Notes: generated from the letters alone by a model not told the origin. A stretch of DNA of 64,000 nt from Bacteroidia bacterium (GCA_026003215.1 BPGV01000001.1:1703729-1767728); one strand, 5' to 3'; shown: positions 18,052 through 28,003, numbered from the stretch's first letter. Numbers and translations: made by a program.

Positions 18052-18516
18052 ATGCGGTGGGCGGTAATAGGGTTAGGGATGCTTTTATGGGCGCAAGGGG
18101 AGCAGACGCCGGTGCCTTTTACACTGGCGGACAAGGAGCGTTTGATACGTTTAGAGGCGCAGCAGGAGGCTATCCAAAAGGAGATGCAGCTTTTGCGGGA
18201 GCTTATGCAAGCCACGAATGCGCGTATAGATAGGTTAGAGGTGCGCATGGCAGAAGCGGAGAAGCAGGCTGATAGCCATTTTTATGCGCTTTTAGGGCTT
18301 ATAGGTACGACTTTGGCGCTGGTGGTGGGGCTGATAGGATTTATTGTGTGGGATAGGCGGGAGGCGCTACGGGAGGTGGTCTCGCCCGTAGAAGAGAAAC
18401 TGACGGAGCTCTAACGCGATAGGGGTAGGTTAGAAAGTCTTATAGCGTCGCTGCGGGAGTATGCACGCAGTCATGCGGACTTAGCGGCGATATTGCAGAG
18501 GTATGGGCTAATGTAA
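18052..18516 (+). pseudogene. coiled-coil single-pass membrane protein interrupted by an in-frame TAA
   Basis: The intact part is 120 residues: a signal peptide (MRWAVIGLGMLLWAQG), a coiled coil at ~25-80 (LIRLEAQQEAIQKEMQLLRE) and a membrane segment (GLIGTTLALVVGLIGFIVW). It ends at TAA 18412-18414. The same frame then continues for 33 codons to TAA 18514, reading RDRGRLESLIASLREYARSH and ending LAAILQRYGLM. That is a charged amphipathic helix which fits naturally onto the preceding PVEEKLTEL. One base change at the first stop would restore a 154-residue protein. It is either a recent nonsense mutation, a sequence error, or a truncated but functional protein. Confidence 0.55.
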
Positions 18517-18524
18517 AGGGTGAT

Positions 18525-18911
18525 TCAAGATTTACCCCAAGAGTGTCCTAAGGCGTACCCCACAGCCACAGCTATTAGACCGCCAATGGCCGTAATAAGG
18601 CCGTACATAGCCCCTCGGATAGGGTTATGTAGGCGGAAAAGCGTAAAAATCTCCATAGAAATAGAAGAGAAAGTAGTGAAACTACCACAGAATCCGGCGC
18701 TTATGCCATAGAACAAGGGAGAAAAGTGTTTGTAAGCAAAATAGCCTGTTACTAATCCGAGTATAAAAGAGCCTCCCATATTGACGAGGAAGGTACCTAT
18801 GGGCGAAAAGGCCGAGAGATTCAGGTAGCGCTGGAGCCAAAAACGCAAAAGCGCCCCTGCTATGGCTCCAACGGCAATAGCCCCTATGAGGGTAAGGCTG
18901 GTGGTTTTCAC
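18525..18911 (-). CDS. crcB: fluoride channel CrcB/Fluc
   Basis: A 128-residue four-helix membrane protein of the dual-topology fluoride exporter family. Visible signatures are AGALLRFWLQRYLN, the pore region GTFLVNMGGSFILG with its conserved Asn, and GFCGSFTTFSSISMEIF with the TTFS motif whose phenylalanines line the pore. The GTG start overlaps the stop of the upstream gene as GTGA. Only one copy is visible, so a homodimer is likely. It faces the coiled-coil gene convergently with an 8-nt gap and no visible terminator. Confidence 0.93.
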   Translation of the reverse strand: MKTTSLTLIGAIAVGAIAGALLRFWLQRYLNLSAFSPIGTFLVNMGGSFILGLVTGYFAYKHFSPLFYGISAGFCGSFTTFSSISMEIFTLFRLHNPIRGAMYGLITAIGGLIAVAVGYALGHSWGKS

Positions 18912-19456
18912 TCTTGGGTGGCCCGCTGGAGAGTCTGACGCAGCTGAGGGAGCGGTAACGTTAAGGCTTCAAAGTCGGGCATGTAGTCAGCTAAAAGCTC
19001 AAACTTTTGGCGAAATATGCTTACAGTAGTGGGGTTTTTCTTGATAAAGTCTCGAACGCTTTCTAAGAAGCTTAGCTTGTCTGTCCGACCATAGCGCTTG
19101 AGGGTTTCCCACAACTTGTCTAAGAAAAACTCACTTTCCAGGGAGAAATACACATACAGGAGGGGTTTTAGGCGTTTTTCCGCAAAAGCGTTGGGGGGTT
19201 GTTGAACAAAAACTTGGAGGAGGTATTCTAAGAAAGGCCTGTAAGTTTCGCGTTCTTGGAGGAAGGCGGCGAGGTATATCCAAAAGATGTTAGGGAGGTA
19301 GAGGCCGTCGGCTATGGTGGGGGCTTCTTGTTCAAAGGTGGCGCGCTGGTCGGGGTCCTCCAGCACTTCTTGATGTAAAGACTCTATGTGCTTGACCAGC
19401 TCTTCGGGCGAGGTGTTTTCTGCCAGAGCGGCTATTTCTTTTAGGCGTTCCGACAC
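18908..19456 (-). CDS. conserved hypothetical helical protein
   Basis: A 182-residue cytoplasmic-looking protein that I do not recognise. It is highly charged and alpha-helical (SERLKEIAALAENTSPEELV), with no signal peptide or membrane segment. It resembles an alpha-solenoid or TPR-like fold by composition only. The start is GTG, 4 nt after a TACCTTTG box in the short gap behind ftsY, so it has its own promoter as well as possible read-through from ftsY. Its stop overlaps crcB. Confidence 0.68.
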   Translation of the reverse strand: MSERLKEIAALAENTSPEELVKHIESLHQEVLEDPDQRATFEQEAPTIADGLYLPNIFWIYLAAFLQERETYRPFLEYLLQVFVQQPPNAFAEKRLKPLLYVYFSLESEFFLDKLWETLKRYGRTDKLSFLESVRDFIKKNPTTVSIFRQKFELLADYMPDFEALTLPLPQLRQTLQRATQE

Positions 19457-19460
19457 CCTA

Positions 19461-19468
19461 CAAAGGTA
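19461..19468 (-). promoter_or_regulatory. -7 element TACCTTTG, internal to the surE-ftsY-crcB cluster
   Basis: A perfect TAnnTTTG box 4 nt before a GTG start, in the 25-bp gap after ftsY. It decides the GTG start over an in-frame ATG that would lie inside ftsY. Confidence 0.6.
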
Positions 19469-19481
19469 AGGCACAATCTTT

Positions 19482-20429
19482 TTAGGCAAGCAGCCCTTGT
19501 ACGAAAGCTGCTGGGGAAAAGGGCAGGAGGTCTTCGGCACCTTCGCCCACGCCGATAAATCGGATGGGTAGGCCGGTCTCTTCCACCAGCGCGAAGGCTA
19601 TCCCGCCTTTTGCGGTGCCGTCCAGTTTAGTCAGAACGATGCCTGTACATGCGGTGGCTTGAGTGAAGGCTTCGGCTTGGCGGAGGGCATTTTGGCCGGT
19701 GGTAGCGTCTATAACCAAAAGCACTTCATGGGGGGCGCCCGGTAGGGCTTTACCGGCTACCCGATACACTTTGCCCAGCTCTTGCATAAGGGGGGTGCGC
19801 GTGTGCAATCGCCCGGCGGTGTCAATCAGCACTATATCGTAGCTTTCCTTTATGGCTTTTTGGATGGCTTCGTAGGTGACGGCGCCGGGGTCGGCTCCCA
19901 TGCCTTTTTCCACCAGCGGGATCTGGAGCCGCTCGCTCCACCGCTTAAGCTGGTCCACCGCAGCCGCACGGAACGTATCTGCCGCAGCCATAAGCACCTT
20001 CTTACCCTCCTGTGATAACCGATACGCCAGGCGCGCCAAAGTAGTCGTTTTCCCCACCCCATTTACCCCTACCAAAAGGATGACGTAGGGGTACCCTTCC
20101 TGTGGGGCAAAGGGTCTATCTACCAGCTGTATGAGCAGGACTTTGAGCCGGTCTAAAAGCGTCTCGCCTTCTCTCAAGGGATTTTCTCGCACTTCTTTTT
20201 CTAAGGCGGAGAGTATTTTCTCGGTGACGGCTGGACCTACATCGGCTGAAAGAAGCAGTTCTTCTATTTCCTCCCGGCTCTCGGGGTCTAAGCTTTGCCG
20301 CCCCGTAAAAATGGTCTTAATCCGCTGCCAGAAGCTTAATCGGCTCTTTTCTAAGCCTTTTTCTAAAGCGGGGGATGCTTCTTGGACTTCGGTGGATTTT
20401 TTCCCTCGTAGCCAATCCCACCAGCCCAT
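19482..20429 (-). CDS. ftsY: signal recognition particle receptor FtsY
   Basis: A 315-residue SRP-GTPase that docks ribosome-nascent chain complexes at the membrane. It has the N domain (residues ~30-105) and the full G domain: P-loop [22 protein letters not shown]3 DTAGRLHTR, and the G4 region [10 protein letters not shown]. The acidic A domain is nearly absent, replaced by ~30 residues, as in many Bacteroidota. The start ATG lies 3 nt after the surE stop. Confidence 0.95.
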   Translation of the reverse strand: MGWWDWLRGKKSTEVQEASPALEKGLEKSRLSFWQRIKTIFTGRQSLDPESREEIEELLLSADVGPAVTEKILSALEKEVRENPLREGETLLDRLKVLLIQLVDRPFAPQEGYPYVILLVGVNGVGKTTTLARLAYRLSQEGKKVLMAAADTFRAAAVDQLKRWSERLQIPLVEKGMGADPGAVTYEAIQKAIKESYDIVLIDTAGRLHTRTPLMQELGKVYRVAGKALPGAPHEVLLVIDATTGQNALRQAEAFTQATACTGIVLTKLDGTAKGGIAFALVEETGLPIRFIGVGEGAEDLLPFSPAAFVQGLLA

Positions 20430-20432
20430 AGC

Positions 20433-21185
20433 TTAGCGATAGATTTTTTCCCAGTGGGTGAGGTATTCGTGGGCGGTGAGGTCGGTAAGGAGAGGGCACA
20501 CCGAGACGTAGCCGCGTTCTAAGGCCCAGAGGTCGGTGTCGCTACTGGCATCGGTGCTCTCAAACCGGCCTACCATCCAATAGTAGGGCTGGCCATAGGG
20601 GTCTATGCGTTTTTCAAACTGCTCAACGAAGCGCCCTTTCGCTTGCCGAGTAAGTCGTATGCCTTTGATTTCGGAGAGGGACAGATTGGGGATGTTGACA
20701 TTTAGCGGCACGTGCGGGGGGAAGGGGTGGGCTAAGTAGAGGAGAAGCACTTCTCGTACGATGGCCTGCGCAGCGGTAAAGTCGGCTTCCATGCTATAGT
20801 TGAGGAGGGAAAAGCCCACCGAAGGGATGCCTTCAAAGGCCCCTTCAATCGCTGCGGAGAGGGTGCCCGAGTAAAAAACGCTTATGGAAAAGTTAGCCCC
20901 GTGGTTGATGCCCGAGAGGAGGAGGTCGGGTTTTTCATTCAGGACGCCGGTAGCCAGCTTGACGCAATCGGCCGGCGTACCACTACAAGCCCACGCCGGC
21001 AAGTCACCAAACTCCCGTGAAGGATACAAGCGCAGGGGAACCCCAATGCTGATAGCATGACCCATCCCGCTTTGCGGGCGGTCCGGGGCTACCACCACCA
21101 CTTCACCAAACTCCTGCGCCACTTCTACCAACGCTCGCAGGCCCGGCGCCGTAATCCCATCGTCGTTGCACACCAGAATCCGCAT
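20433..21185 (-). CDS. surE: 5'/3'-nucleotidase SurE
   Basis: A 250-residue nucleoside monophosphate phosphatase. The metal-binding N-terminus MRILVCNDDGITAPGL and SGINHGANFS are diagnostic, as is the WACSGTPADCVKLA region. The start at MRILV is the family start and follows a TACTTTCG box by 5 nt; a longer upstream ATG is rejected. It is the first gene of the surE-ftsY-unknown-crcB cluster and is divergent from ftsH over 65 bp. Confidence 0.95.
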   Translation of the reverse strand: MRILVCNDDGITAPGLRALVEVAQEFGEVVVVAPDRPQSGMGHAISIGVPLRLYPSREFGDLPAWACSGTPADCVKLATGVLNEKPDLLLSGINHGANFSISVFYSGTLSAAIEGAFEGIPSVGFSLLNYSMEADFTAAQAIVREVLLLYLAHPFPPHVPLNVNIPNLSLSEIKGIRLTRQAKGRFVEQFEKRIDPYGQPYYWMVGRFESTDASSDTDLWALERGYVSVCPLLTDLTAHEYLTHWEKIYR

Positions 21186-21190
21186 GCGCC

Positions 21191-21198
21191 CGAAAGTA
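21191..21198 (-). promoter_or_regulatory. -7-like element TACTTTCG for surE
   Basis: A near-consensus variant of TAnnTTTG placed 5 nt before the surE ATG. Confidence 0.4.
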
Positions 21199-21229
21199 AC
21201 GAAAATACCGTTGTCTCTGGCCAAATGCG

Positions 21230-21237
21230 TATTTTTG
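21230..21237 (+). promoter_or_regulatory. -7 element TATTTTTG for ftsH
   Basis: A perfect TAnnTTTG box 13 nt before the ftsH ATG, one of the few here with room for a short 5' leader. Confidence 0.5.
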
Positions 21238-21250
21238 TTCCACATAGCTT

Positions 21251-23155
21251 ATGAGCCAACGCCCCAACCGGCCGCCTACAGTCAATCTGTATTGGCTATA
21301 CCTCATCTTGTTTATGCTGCTTTTGGCCTCCTTTCTATTTATGCCAGAGCGCCAAACCAGCGTGCCTATCACATATTTGGAATTTCAGCAGTGGGTCGAA
21401 CGCCGTCTCGTCAAGAAAGTCGTCATCGTGGCCAACCACCGCGAAGCCGAAGTCTACCTTACGCCCCAAGCCCTGGAGCTGAACGACATCAAAGAACGGC
21501 TAAAAAAAGGCCTCTTTGGGTGGCTGCCCTTCAGCTTCCGGGTGGTTTCTGTAGAAAAGCTCGAGGAATACCTCCAAAGCCGCTATATTCCCTATGAAGT
21601 TGTAGAACGGACCGACTATTTGGGCATATTCTTGCAGTATGTGTTGCCAATACTTTTGATTGTAGCGGTATGGTTGTTTATTTTTGGGCGAATGAGCGGG
21701 CGTGGGGGGGGAGGCCCCAGCCCCGGGAATATCTTCACTATCGGGCGAAGCCGAGCCGCCGTCTTTGATGCCGAAAACCGTGTCTCCATCACCTTTGAGG
21801 ACGTAGCCGGCCTGGAAGAAGCCAAACAAGAGGTGCGTGAAGTCGTAGATTTCCTCAAGAATCCCCAAAAGTTCACCCGCTTAGGGGGGAAAATACCGAA
21901 AGGGGTTTTACTGGTCGGTCCGCCAGGTACAGGTAAGACGCTCTTGGCCAAGGCAGTGGCTGGGGAGGCTGGCGTGCCCTTCTTCAGCATAAGTGGGTCG
22001 GACTTCGTGGAGATGTTTGTGGGGGTAGGGGCCGCACGGGTACGAGACCTTTTCCGTCAAGCTAAAGAAAAAGCCCCCTGCATTGTATTCATAGACGAAA
22101 TAGACGCAGTAGGACGGGTACGCAGCCGTATGAACGTCCCCCTCACCAACGATGAACGCGAAAACACCCTCAACCAGCTCCTCGTGGAAATGGATGGCTT
22201 CAACACCGATGCCGGGATTATCGTCATGGCGGCTACCAATCGTCCCGATATATTGGATCCAGCGCTACTCCGCCCGGGGCGCTTCGACCGGGTGATTTAC
22301 ATAGACCGCCCCGATATCAAAGAAAGAGAAGCTATCTTCCAGGTGCATATTCGCAATCTTATACTGGCGCCCGATGTAGATATCCATAAGCTTGCGTTGC
22401 AAACGCCGGGCTTTGTTGGGGCCGATATCGCAAATGTGTGCAACGAAGCGGCTTTGATCGCAGCCCGGAAAGATCGTCCCGCTATCACTATGGCCGACTT
22501 TCAAGAGGCTATAGATAAGGTCATCGGCGGGCTGGAACGGCGCAGCCGCGTCATCTCGCCCGAAGAAAAGCGCATCGTTGCCTATCACGAAGCCGGGCAT
22601 GCTATCGCCGGATGGTTTTTAGAACACGCCGACCCCCTTTTGAAGGTTTCTATTATCCCGCGCGGCTATGCCGCCTTAGGCTATGCCCAATACCTACCTA
22701 AGGAGCAGTACCTCTACACACAAGCGCAGCTTTTGGACATGATGGCGATGACCTTGGCAGGGCGAGCCTCCGAGGAGATCACCTTTGGACAGGTCTCCAC
22801 CGGCGCCCAAAATGACCTTGAACGCGTGACCCAACTCGCCTATGCCATGGTCACCCAATATGGCATGTCCGGCTTGGGGCACTTTGCGTACAAGCCCTCC
22901 GACGAAACCTTTTGGCAGCGGCCCTATTCCGAAGAAACAGCCCGCCGTATAGATGCTGAGGTGCAACGCATCATCCAAGACGCTTACGACCGAGCTAAGC
23001 TTGTCCTACAAGAACATTACGAAGGCCTCAAAGCCCTTGCAGAAAAGCTCCTGGAAAAAGAGGTTCTTTATCAAGATGAGATTGAAGCGATTTTAGGGCC
23101 TCGGCCGCATGGCTATGGCACATTAGAAAAAGTACATGCTCCGCCCGTGGGATGA
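21251..23155 (+). CDS. ftsH: ATP-dependent zinc metalloprotease FtsH
   Basis: A 634-residue membrane-anchored AAA+ protease for membrane-protein quality control. It has two N-terminal membrane segments ([15 protein letters not shown] and [16 protein letters not shown]) around a short periplasmic domain. Walker A is GPPGTGKT near residue 220, Walker [12 protein letters not shown], the pore loop region [12 protein letters not shown], and the second region of homology has RPGRFDR. The zinc site [10 protein letters not shown] is near residue 445. A TGA-ATG overlap couples it to the following phosphatase gene. Confidence 0.96.
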   Translation: MSQRPNRPPTVNLYWLYLILFMLLLASFLFMPERQTSVPITYLEFQQWVERRLVKKVVIVANHREAEVYLTPQALELNDIKERLKKGLFGWLPFSFRVVSVEKLEEYLQSRYIPYEVVERTDYLGIFLQYVLPILLIVAVWLFIFGRMSGRGGGGPSPGNIFTIGRSRAAVFDAENRVSITFEDVAGLEEAKQEVREVVDFLKNPQKFTRLGGKIPKGVLLVGPPGTGKTLLAKAVAGEAGVPFFSISGSDFVEMFVGVGAARVRDLFRQAKEKAPCIVFIDEIDAVGRVRSRMNVPLTNDERENTLNQLLVEMDGFNTDAGIIVMAATNRPDILDPALLRPGRFDRVIYIDRPDIKEREAIFQVHIRNLILAPDVDIHKLALQTPGFVGADIANVCNEAALIAARKDRPAITMADFQEAIDKVIGGLERRSRVISPEEKRIVAYHEAGHAIAGWFLEHADPLLKVSIIPRGYAALGYAQYLPKEQYLYTQAQLLDMMAMTLAGRASEEITFGQVSTGAQNDLERVTQLAYAMVTQYGMSGLGHFAYKPSDETFWQRPYSEETARRIDAEVQRIIQDAYDRAKLVLQEHYEGLKALAEKLLEKEVLYQDEIEAILGPRPHGYGTLEKVHAPPVG

Positions 23156-23995
23156 GTCACGCCTCCCTGTATCCGCCAGAGGCCCCGCCCGAGAAGGCCC
23201 TATTTTTTGCCAGTGACCTTCACGCGGGCGCCCCTTCTGCCGCAGAGAGTGCTCCACGCGAGCGGCACTTTGTCCGCTGGCTTGAGCTGCATGCCCCCGA
23301 AGCTGCCGCCTTCTACCTCTTGGGCGATTTATGGGATTTTTGGTTTGAATACCAGCAGGCTGTGCCGAAGGGCCATGTGCGCTTGCTGGGGGCCTTAGCC
23401 GCTGTGGTGGATGCAGGGATACCGGTGTTTTTCCAGCGCGGGAACCATGACCTTTGGCTTACAACCTACCTCACGGAAGAAATAGGCTTGCGCCTGTTAG
23501 CCGACCCCTACGTAGCTCACTGGGACGGAAAAACCTTCTTCCTCTCCCATGGCCACAAAATCGGTCCGCTCCCTTGGATAGACAGGCTCACTTACCGCAT
23601 CATGCAGAGTCCCTTTCTGGACCCGGCTGTATCGGTGGATTCATCCCGATATAGGCCTGTGGCTGGGGCGCCGCCTCTCCGGACGAAGCCGCATAGCCCA
23701 TGCCCCCATGGATGACATTGACCTCGGCCCCAAAGAATACTTCCGTCAGTTTGTACTTGCCGAAAACCGCACGGAAAGGGCCTCAGATTGGTATATCTTC
23801 GGGCATCGGCACTTAGCCCTGGTGGAAAAGATAGGCAAAAGCCAAGTCGTGCTTTTAGGCGATTGGATCCGACGGTTTTCTTACCTACGGATAGATAGGG
23901 AAGGGTGGAGCCTGAGGCATTTTAGCTCTTCTTTGGCGTGCCTACCTATGGTAGAGGGGACTTGGCAGGTGGAGGAGCCCGTGGCCCTTCCATAG
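23152..23995 (+). CDS. LpxH-like UDP-2,3-diacylglucosamine diphosphatase, frameshifted
   Basis: A calcineurin-like metallophosphatase for lipid A synthesis, as found in Bacteroidota. Metal motifs FFASDLHAG, LLGDLWDFWFEY, RGNHDLW and FLSHGHKIG are intact in the first frame. After MQSPF the frame goes wrong and stops at 23715, while another frame supplies WTRLYRWIHPDIGLWLG and runs to 23995, including the last metal motif IFGHRHL. Removing one C near 23619 (TTT-C-TGG) restores a protein of about 280 residues. The start overlaps the ftsH stop as ATGA. Either a sequence error or a true break. Confidence 0.82.
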
Positions 23996-24001
23996 GGGGG
24001 T

Positions 24002-26119
24002 ATGAGGCTCCAGCCGGCTAACATACTCCTACGAGGGCTGGGGCTGTGGCTCTTACAAGGGCTTTTCGGGCTATGGGGCCAGGTGCTCTCCGATACAGTG
24101 GATGCCAGCCGGATCGAGCTACAGCTGGAAGACCAGGCAGAGAGTGCGCCCGAAGGCATAGATTGGACGCAGCTCTCCGACATCTACCAGGAGATGGCTC
24201 GGCGGCCGCTGGATCTCAACAGCGCCTCCGACGAAGCGCTTCTGCGGGTGCCCGGCATGACGCTTCCCCTTCTGCGGGCGCTCCGTGTGCACCAAGTGCG
24301 ATATGGGCCTTTGCTGTCTATCTATGAGCTACAGGCGATACCGGGTTTTACGGAGGCGGCTTTTCAGCTGATGCGGCCCTTTGTGACGGTGCGGCCCGCC
24401 ACGGCCTATGATTTTGGGGAAGGCTCTACGCAAATCCCTTCTTGGCAGCAGGTGCGCGAAGCGGCCCGCTTTACGTTGATTCAGCGGGTCCAGCGTCAGT
24501 GGCAGTATAGCTGGGATGGCCTAAGTTGGCAGCCAGAGACCCTCCGTAATGCATCAGGCGACCCCTATCGGCTGTACACCCGCCTGTGGCTTCAAGCCTC
24601 CCCGTACCTCTCTGTAGCCCTCATCGGCGAAAAAGACACCTATGAACCCCTCCAGTGGGCGCCTGCCCAGCGCTATTACGGGTATGACTTCCTCAGTGGG
24701 CATATAGCGATAGGGCAGATAGGGAGCCTGCAGCGGCTGGTGGTGGGCGACTACATCCTACAAGTGGGGCAAGGCCTCGTATTTGCGCGGGGCTTAGGCT
24801 TCGGGAAAGGCGGCGACCCTATCCTCACCCTCAAGCAGCCTGCTTATGGCCTGGTGCCTTACACCTCTGTAAATGAGTACCAGTTTTGGCGGGGTGCGGC
24901 CGCTACCTTCCGCCTCTCCCCGCAGTGGGAGCTTACTGGCATGGTCTCGCAGCTAAGACAAGACGCTACTCTGCGTCAAACCCTCGCCGATACCACCGAA
25001 GTCCCAGAAATAGAAGTTACCACCCTCCTAAGCTCGGGCTTACATCGTACGCCCAGCGAGCTGGCCCGCCGCAAGAGCCTTCTCCACCGAGCCGGGGGCG
25101 CCATCCTCGCCTGGCGTAAGCGTTGGCATAGCGCCGGCGCCACTATCCTTTATCAGCACTTCTCCCCGGCCCTCAACTTAGCGGGACCAGAACCCTATAA
25201 GTATTTTGGTTTTCAAGGAACCGAAAATCTGTTAGCCAGTGGGTTTTGGGACTTCACTTGGGGCAACCTCAACTTTTTTGGGGAAGCGGCCACCAGCCGT
25301 ACCGGCGCCAAAGCTATTAATGCGGCCGTGATCGCTGCTCTACATCCTACTTTGGACATAGCGTTACAGGTGCGGCACTTTGACCCGGATTTTACTTCGC
25401 TGTATGGATACACGTTTGCGGAGCGGCCCTTTGCCCTGCAGAACGAACAAGGGGTTTATTTGGGGGTTCGCTTGCGTCCTGCGCCGCGCTGGGAGGTAGC
25501 CGGCTTTCAAGACTTGTATGCCTTCCCATGGTATCGCTACCGCGCCAACAGCCCCACCACAGGGTACGAAACCCTCCTCCAGGTCACTTACACTATCCGC
25601 CGCAAGCTCCAAGTATATGCGCGCCTGCGCTACGAAGAAAAGCCCTACAATGTCTCCTCCGACTTTGCCCAGGGGGAATACCTCTATCGCCTAATACCGC
25701 ATCGTCGGGGCTATGTGCGTGTGCATGGCGTGTATGAGATAAACCCTTTTTGGCGCTACATGGCGCGCATAGAGGTGAGCCAATACACGCGGGAGACGCA
25801 GAGCCGTGGCATGCTGATGTATCAAGATGTGCGGTGGCAGCCGTCTTTTTGGCTAAGTGTATCTCTGCGCTGGGTCATGTATCGGATAGAAAGCTACGAT
25901 GCCCGTATTTACACCTATGAGGCGATGCCGCCTACGACTTTTTTTATCCCCGGCTATTATGGGGAGGGACAACGGGTCTATGGGATGGTGCGGGTGCGGG
26001 TAGGGCGGCAGTGGACGATATGGCTGCGGGCTGGTCAAAATCTCTTTCGTCCGCCGGGGGAGCGCAGCTATCGCCGTAGTACGGAGGCCCTTCTGCAGGT
26101 GCGCTACCAACTACAATAG
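24002..26119 (+). CDS. outer-membrane protein with helix-hairpin-helix domain
   Basis: A 705-residue exported protein. Behind the signal peptide come residues LDLNSASDEALLRVPGMT and YELQAIPGFTEAAFQLM, two ComEA-type helix-hairpin-helix units near residues 73-125. The remaining ~570 residues show alternating aromatic strands typical of an outer-membrane barrel, ending in LLQVRYQLQ. This HhH plus barrel arrangement recurs in Bacteroidota with no assigned function. The HhH motif normally binds DNA, so a role in DNA uptake at the outer membrane is possible but only inferred. The 3' end overlaps nuoL by 9 bp convergently. Confidence 0.82.
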   Translation: MRLQPANILLRGLGLWLLQGLFGLWGQVLSDTVDASRIELQLEDQAESAPEGIDWTQLSDIYQEMARRPLDLNSASDEALLRVPGMTLPLLRALRVHQVRYGPLLSIYELQAIPGFTEAAFQLMRPFVTVRPATAYDFGEGSTQIPSWQQVREAARFTLIQRVQRQWQYSWDGLSWQPETLRNASGDPYRLYTRLWLQASPYLSVALIGEKDTYEPLQWAPAQRYYGYDFLSGHIAIGQIGSLQRLVVGDYILQVGQGLVFARGLGFGKGGDPILTLKQPAYGLVPYTSVNEYQFWRGAAATFRLSPQWELTGMVSQLRQDATLRQTLADTTEVPEIEVTTLLSSGLHRTPSELARRKSLLHRAGGAILAWRKRWHSAGATILYQHFSPALNLAGPEPYKYFGFQGTENLLASGFWDFTWGNLNFFGEAATSRTGAKAINAAVIAALHPTLDIALQVRHFDPDFTSLYGYTFAERPFALQNEQGVYLGVRLRPAPRWEVAGFQDLYAFPWYRYRANSPTTGYETLLQVTYTIRRKLQVYARLRYEEKPYNVSSDFAQGEYLYRLIPHRRGYVRVHGVYEINPFWRYMARIEVSQYTRETQSRGMLMYQDVRWQPSFWLSVSLRWVMYRIESYDARIYTYEAMPPTTFFIPGYYGEGQRVYGMVRVRVGRQWTIWLRAGQNLFRPPGERSYRRSTEALLQVRYQLQ

Positions 26120-28003
26120 CACCCACAAGAGGAAAATCAGCCCCAGTCCTATCACATACGCCAGATACACCGGCAAGTAGCCCCCTTGGAAGCGAGCGAG
26201 CGCATCAGAGAGACGAAGAAGCCCTTGCGATACAGCGCGCGGAAGGCCGCGTCCCACCCATGGGCCGATAACGTCCTTCGCTAAGTCCGCTAAAACCAGG
26301 TAGGGCTGCACAAACGCCTGCTTGTATAGCCAATCTACTTTTAGCTGCTGGGCCAGGAGGGTATAGAAAGTACCTAACCGCTGACTGAGTGTGGCATCGC
26401 CGGCAAGGCCTTCCTTGTACAACGCGCGAGCCAGTCCTATACCCATAAGCGCTATGGCTACGGAGAGGGCTATAAGGAACCATTCGGTGGTGTGGGAGAG
26501 GTGAGGTAAGGGTATTTCTCGGATAGTTTGGCTCAGCCAGTGTTCGCGCAGCCAGGAGGGCCCTATCACGGCCGGCAGCCCCACAAAGCCAGCCCCCACC
26601 GAGCCAACCCCTAAGAGAATGAGGGGGAGGGTCATGACAAGAGGGCTTTCGTGCGGGTGGCCTTCCCCCCGGTAGGTACCCTCAAAGGTCAGCCAGGTAA
26701 GGCGCCCCATGTAAAAAGCCGTCAGAAACGCTACCAAGAGAAGGGTGCCCCAGTACAAGTAGTACAGAGCAGTCCCTTCGGTGCCCCGAGCGTAGAGCGC
26801 AGCTAAAATCTCATCCTTGGAGAAAAAGCCTGCCAAGGGAGGAATGCCCGCAATCGCCAACGTGCCTATCCAGAAGGTCCATCCTGTGATAGGCATATAG
26901 CGTCGCAGGCCCCCCATCTGGCGGATATCTTGCGTACCGGTGGCATGTATGACGCTCCCACTGCCCAAGAAGAGAAGCGCCTTGAAGAACGCATGGGTAA
27001 AAACATGGAAGATAGCTGCGGTATAGGCTCCTGCGCCAATTGCGGCAAACATGAAGCCCAGTTGGGAGACAGTGGAGTAGGCGAGTACTTTTTTGATGTC
27101 GTTCTGGGCCAAGGCAATGAGGCCCCCTATGAGCGCTGTGGCGGTGCCAATGCCGCCGACAAGGAGGAGGGTTTCAGGCGCGGCATTATACAGAAAGTCC
27201 ATGCGGGCCAGTAGATACACCCCCGCGGTGACCATCGTAGCGGCATGGATGAGAGCAGAGACAGGTGTCGGGCCTGCCATCGCATCGGGAAGCCAGGTGT
27301 ACAGGGGTATTTGGGCAGACTTACCCGTTGCGGCAAAAAAGAAGAGAAGGCCTACGCTCCCCGCCACATCTGCCGAATACACAAAGCGCTTGAGCCCTTC
27401 TATGTCAAACGTGTGGGTTTCGGCAAAGAGCCAAATCATCCCGGCCAGGAGGCCCACATCGCCAATCCGATTCATGAGGAAGGCTTTCTGGGCAGCTTGG
27501 GCGTTTTCGGCCTCATGGAACCAAAACCCAATGAGGAAGTAAGAGCAGGCCCCAACCCCTTCCCATCCTAAGAAAAGCAAGGGGAGCGAGTCGGCCAGCA
27601 CCAGGGTCAGCATGGCGAAAATGAAGAGGTTGAGGAAAGCGAAGTACCGCCAGGCGCCTTCGTCCTCGCCCATGTATCCGATGGAGTATAAGTGTATGAG
27701 CGCGCCCACGCCTGTCACGATGAGGGCCATCCATAAGCTCAGGGTATCTACCTGGAAACGGAGGGGTATGCGCAGCGCATCTATGGCTATCCAGTCCCAA
27801 GCAAAGGCGAAGTAGAGGGGCTTTTCGTAAGTCCAGAAGGCCGCTAAAAAGCCGATGAAAGAAAAGGCCACGGTGAGGGTTGCCAAAGCGCCAAGGAGTT
27901 TGCGTTGTTGGCGCAGGGCAGGAACCCATAAGCTCCCCAGGCCAATCCCCATGGCGCCGAGGAGCGGCAAAGCGACCGTAAGGGGTAGGAAAGCGCTTAC
28001 CAT
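26111..28003 (-). CDS. nuoL: NADH-quinone oxidoreductase subunit L (NuoL)
   Basis: A 630-residue antiporter-like proton-pumping subunit of complex I. GWEGVGACSYFLIGFWF, the lysine-bearing AATGKSAQIPLYTWLPDAM and HAATMVTAGVYLLAR are diagnostic of the family, and the C-terminal lateral helix is present. The ATG overlaps the nuoK stop. nuoM and nuoN, which usually follow, are missing here: the next gene is convergent. Confidence 0.95.
   Translation of the reverse strand: MVSAFLPLTVALPLLGAMGIGLGSLWVPALRQQRKLLGALATLTVAFSFIGFLAAFWTYEKPLYFAFAWDWIAIDALRIPLRFQVDTLSLWMALIVTGVGALIHLYSIGYMGEDEGAWRYFAFLNLFIFAMLTLVLADSLPLLFLGWEGVGACSYFLIGFWFHEAENAQAAQKAFLMNRIGDVGLLAGMIWLFAETHTFDIEGLKRFVYSADVAGSVGLLFFFAATGKSAQIPLYTWLPDAMAGPTPVSALIHAATMVTAGVYLLARMDFLYNAAPETLLLVGGIGTATALIGGLIALAQNDIKKVLAYSTVSQLGFMFAAIGAGAYTAAIFHVFTHAFFKALLFLGSGSVIHATGTQDIRQMGGLRRYMPITGWTFWIGTLAIAGIPPLAGFFSKDEILAALYARGTEGTALYYLYWGTLLLVAFLTAFYMGRLTWLTFEGTYRGEGHPHESPLVMTLPLILLGVGSVGAGFVGLPAVIGPSWLREHWLSQTIREIPLPHLSHTTEWFLIALSVAIALMGIGLARALYKEGLAGDATLSQRLGTFYTLLAQQLKVDWLYKQAFVQPYLVLADLAKDVIGPWVGRGLPRAVSQGLLRLSDALARFQGGYLPVYLAYVIGLGLIFLLWVLL

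Noticed and set aside
18525-18911. Fluoride riboswitch upstream of crcB
   Set aside because: crcB starts inside the stop of the previous gene, leaving no leader, and the upstream bases are coding.
27093-27571. Plus-strand open frames opposite nuoL
   Set aside because: They are antisense to conserved transmembrane codons of nuoL and have no supporting signals.
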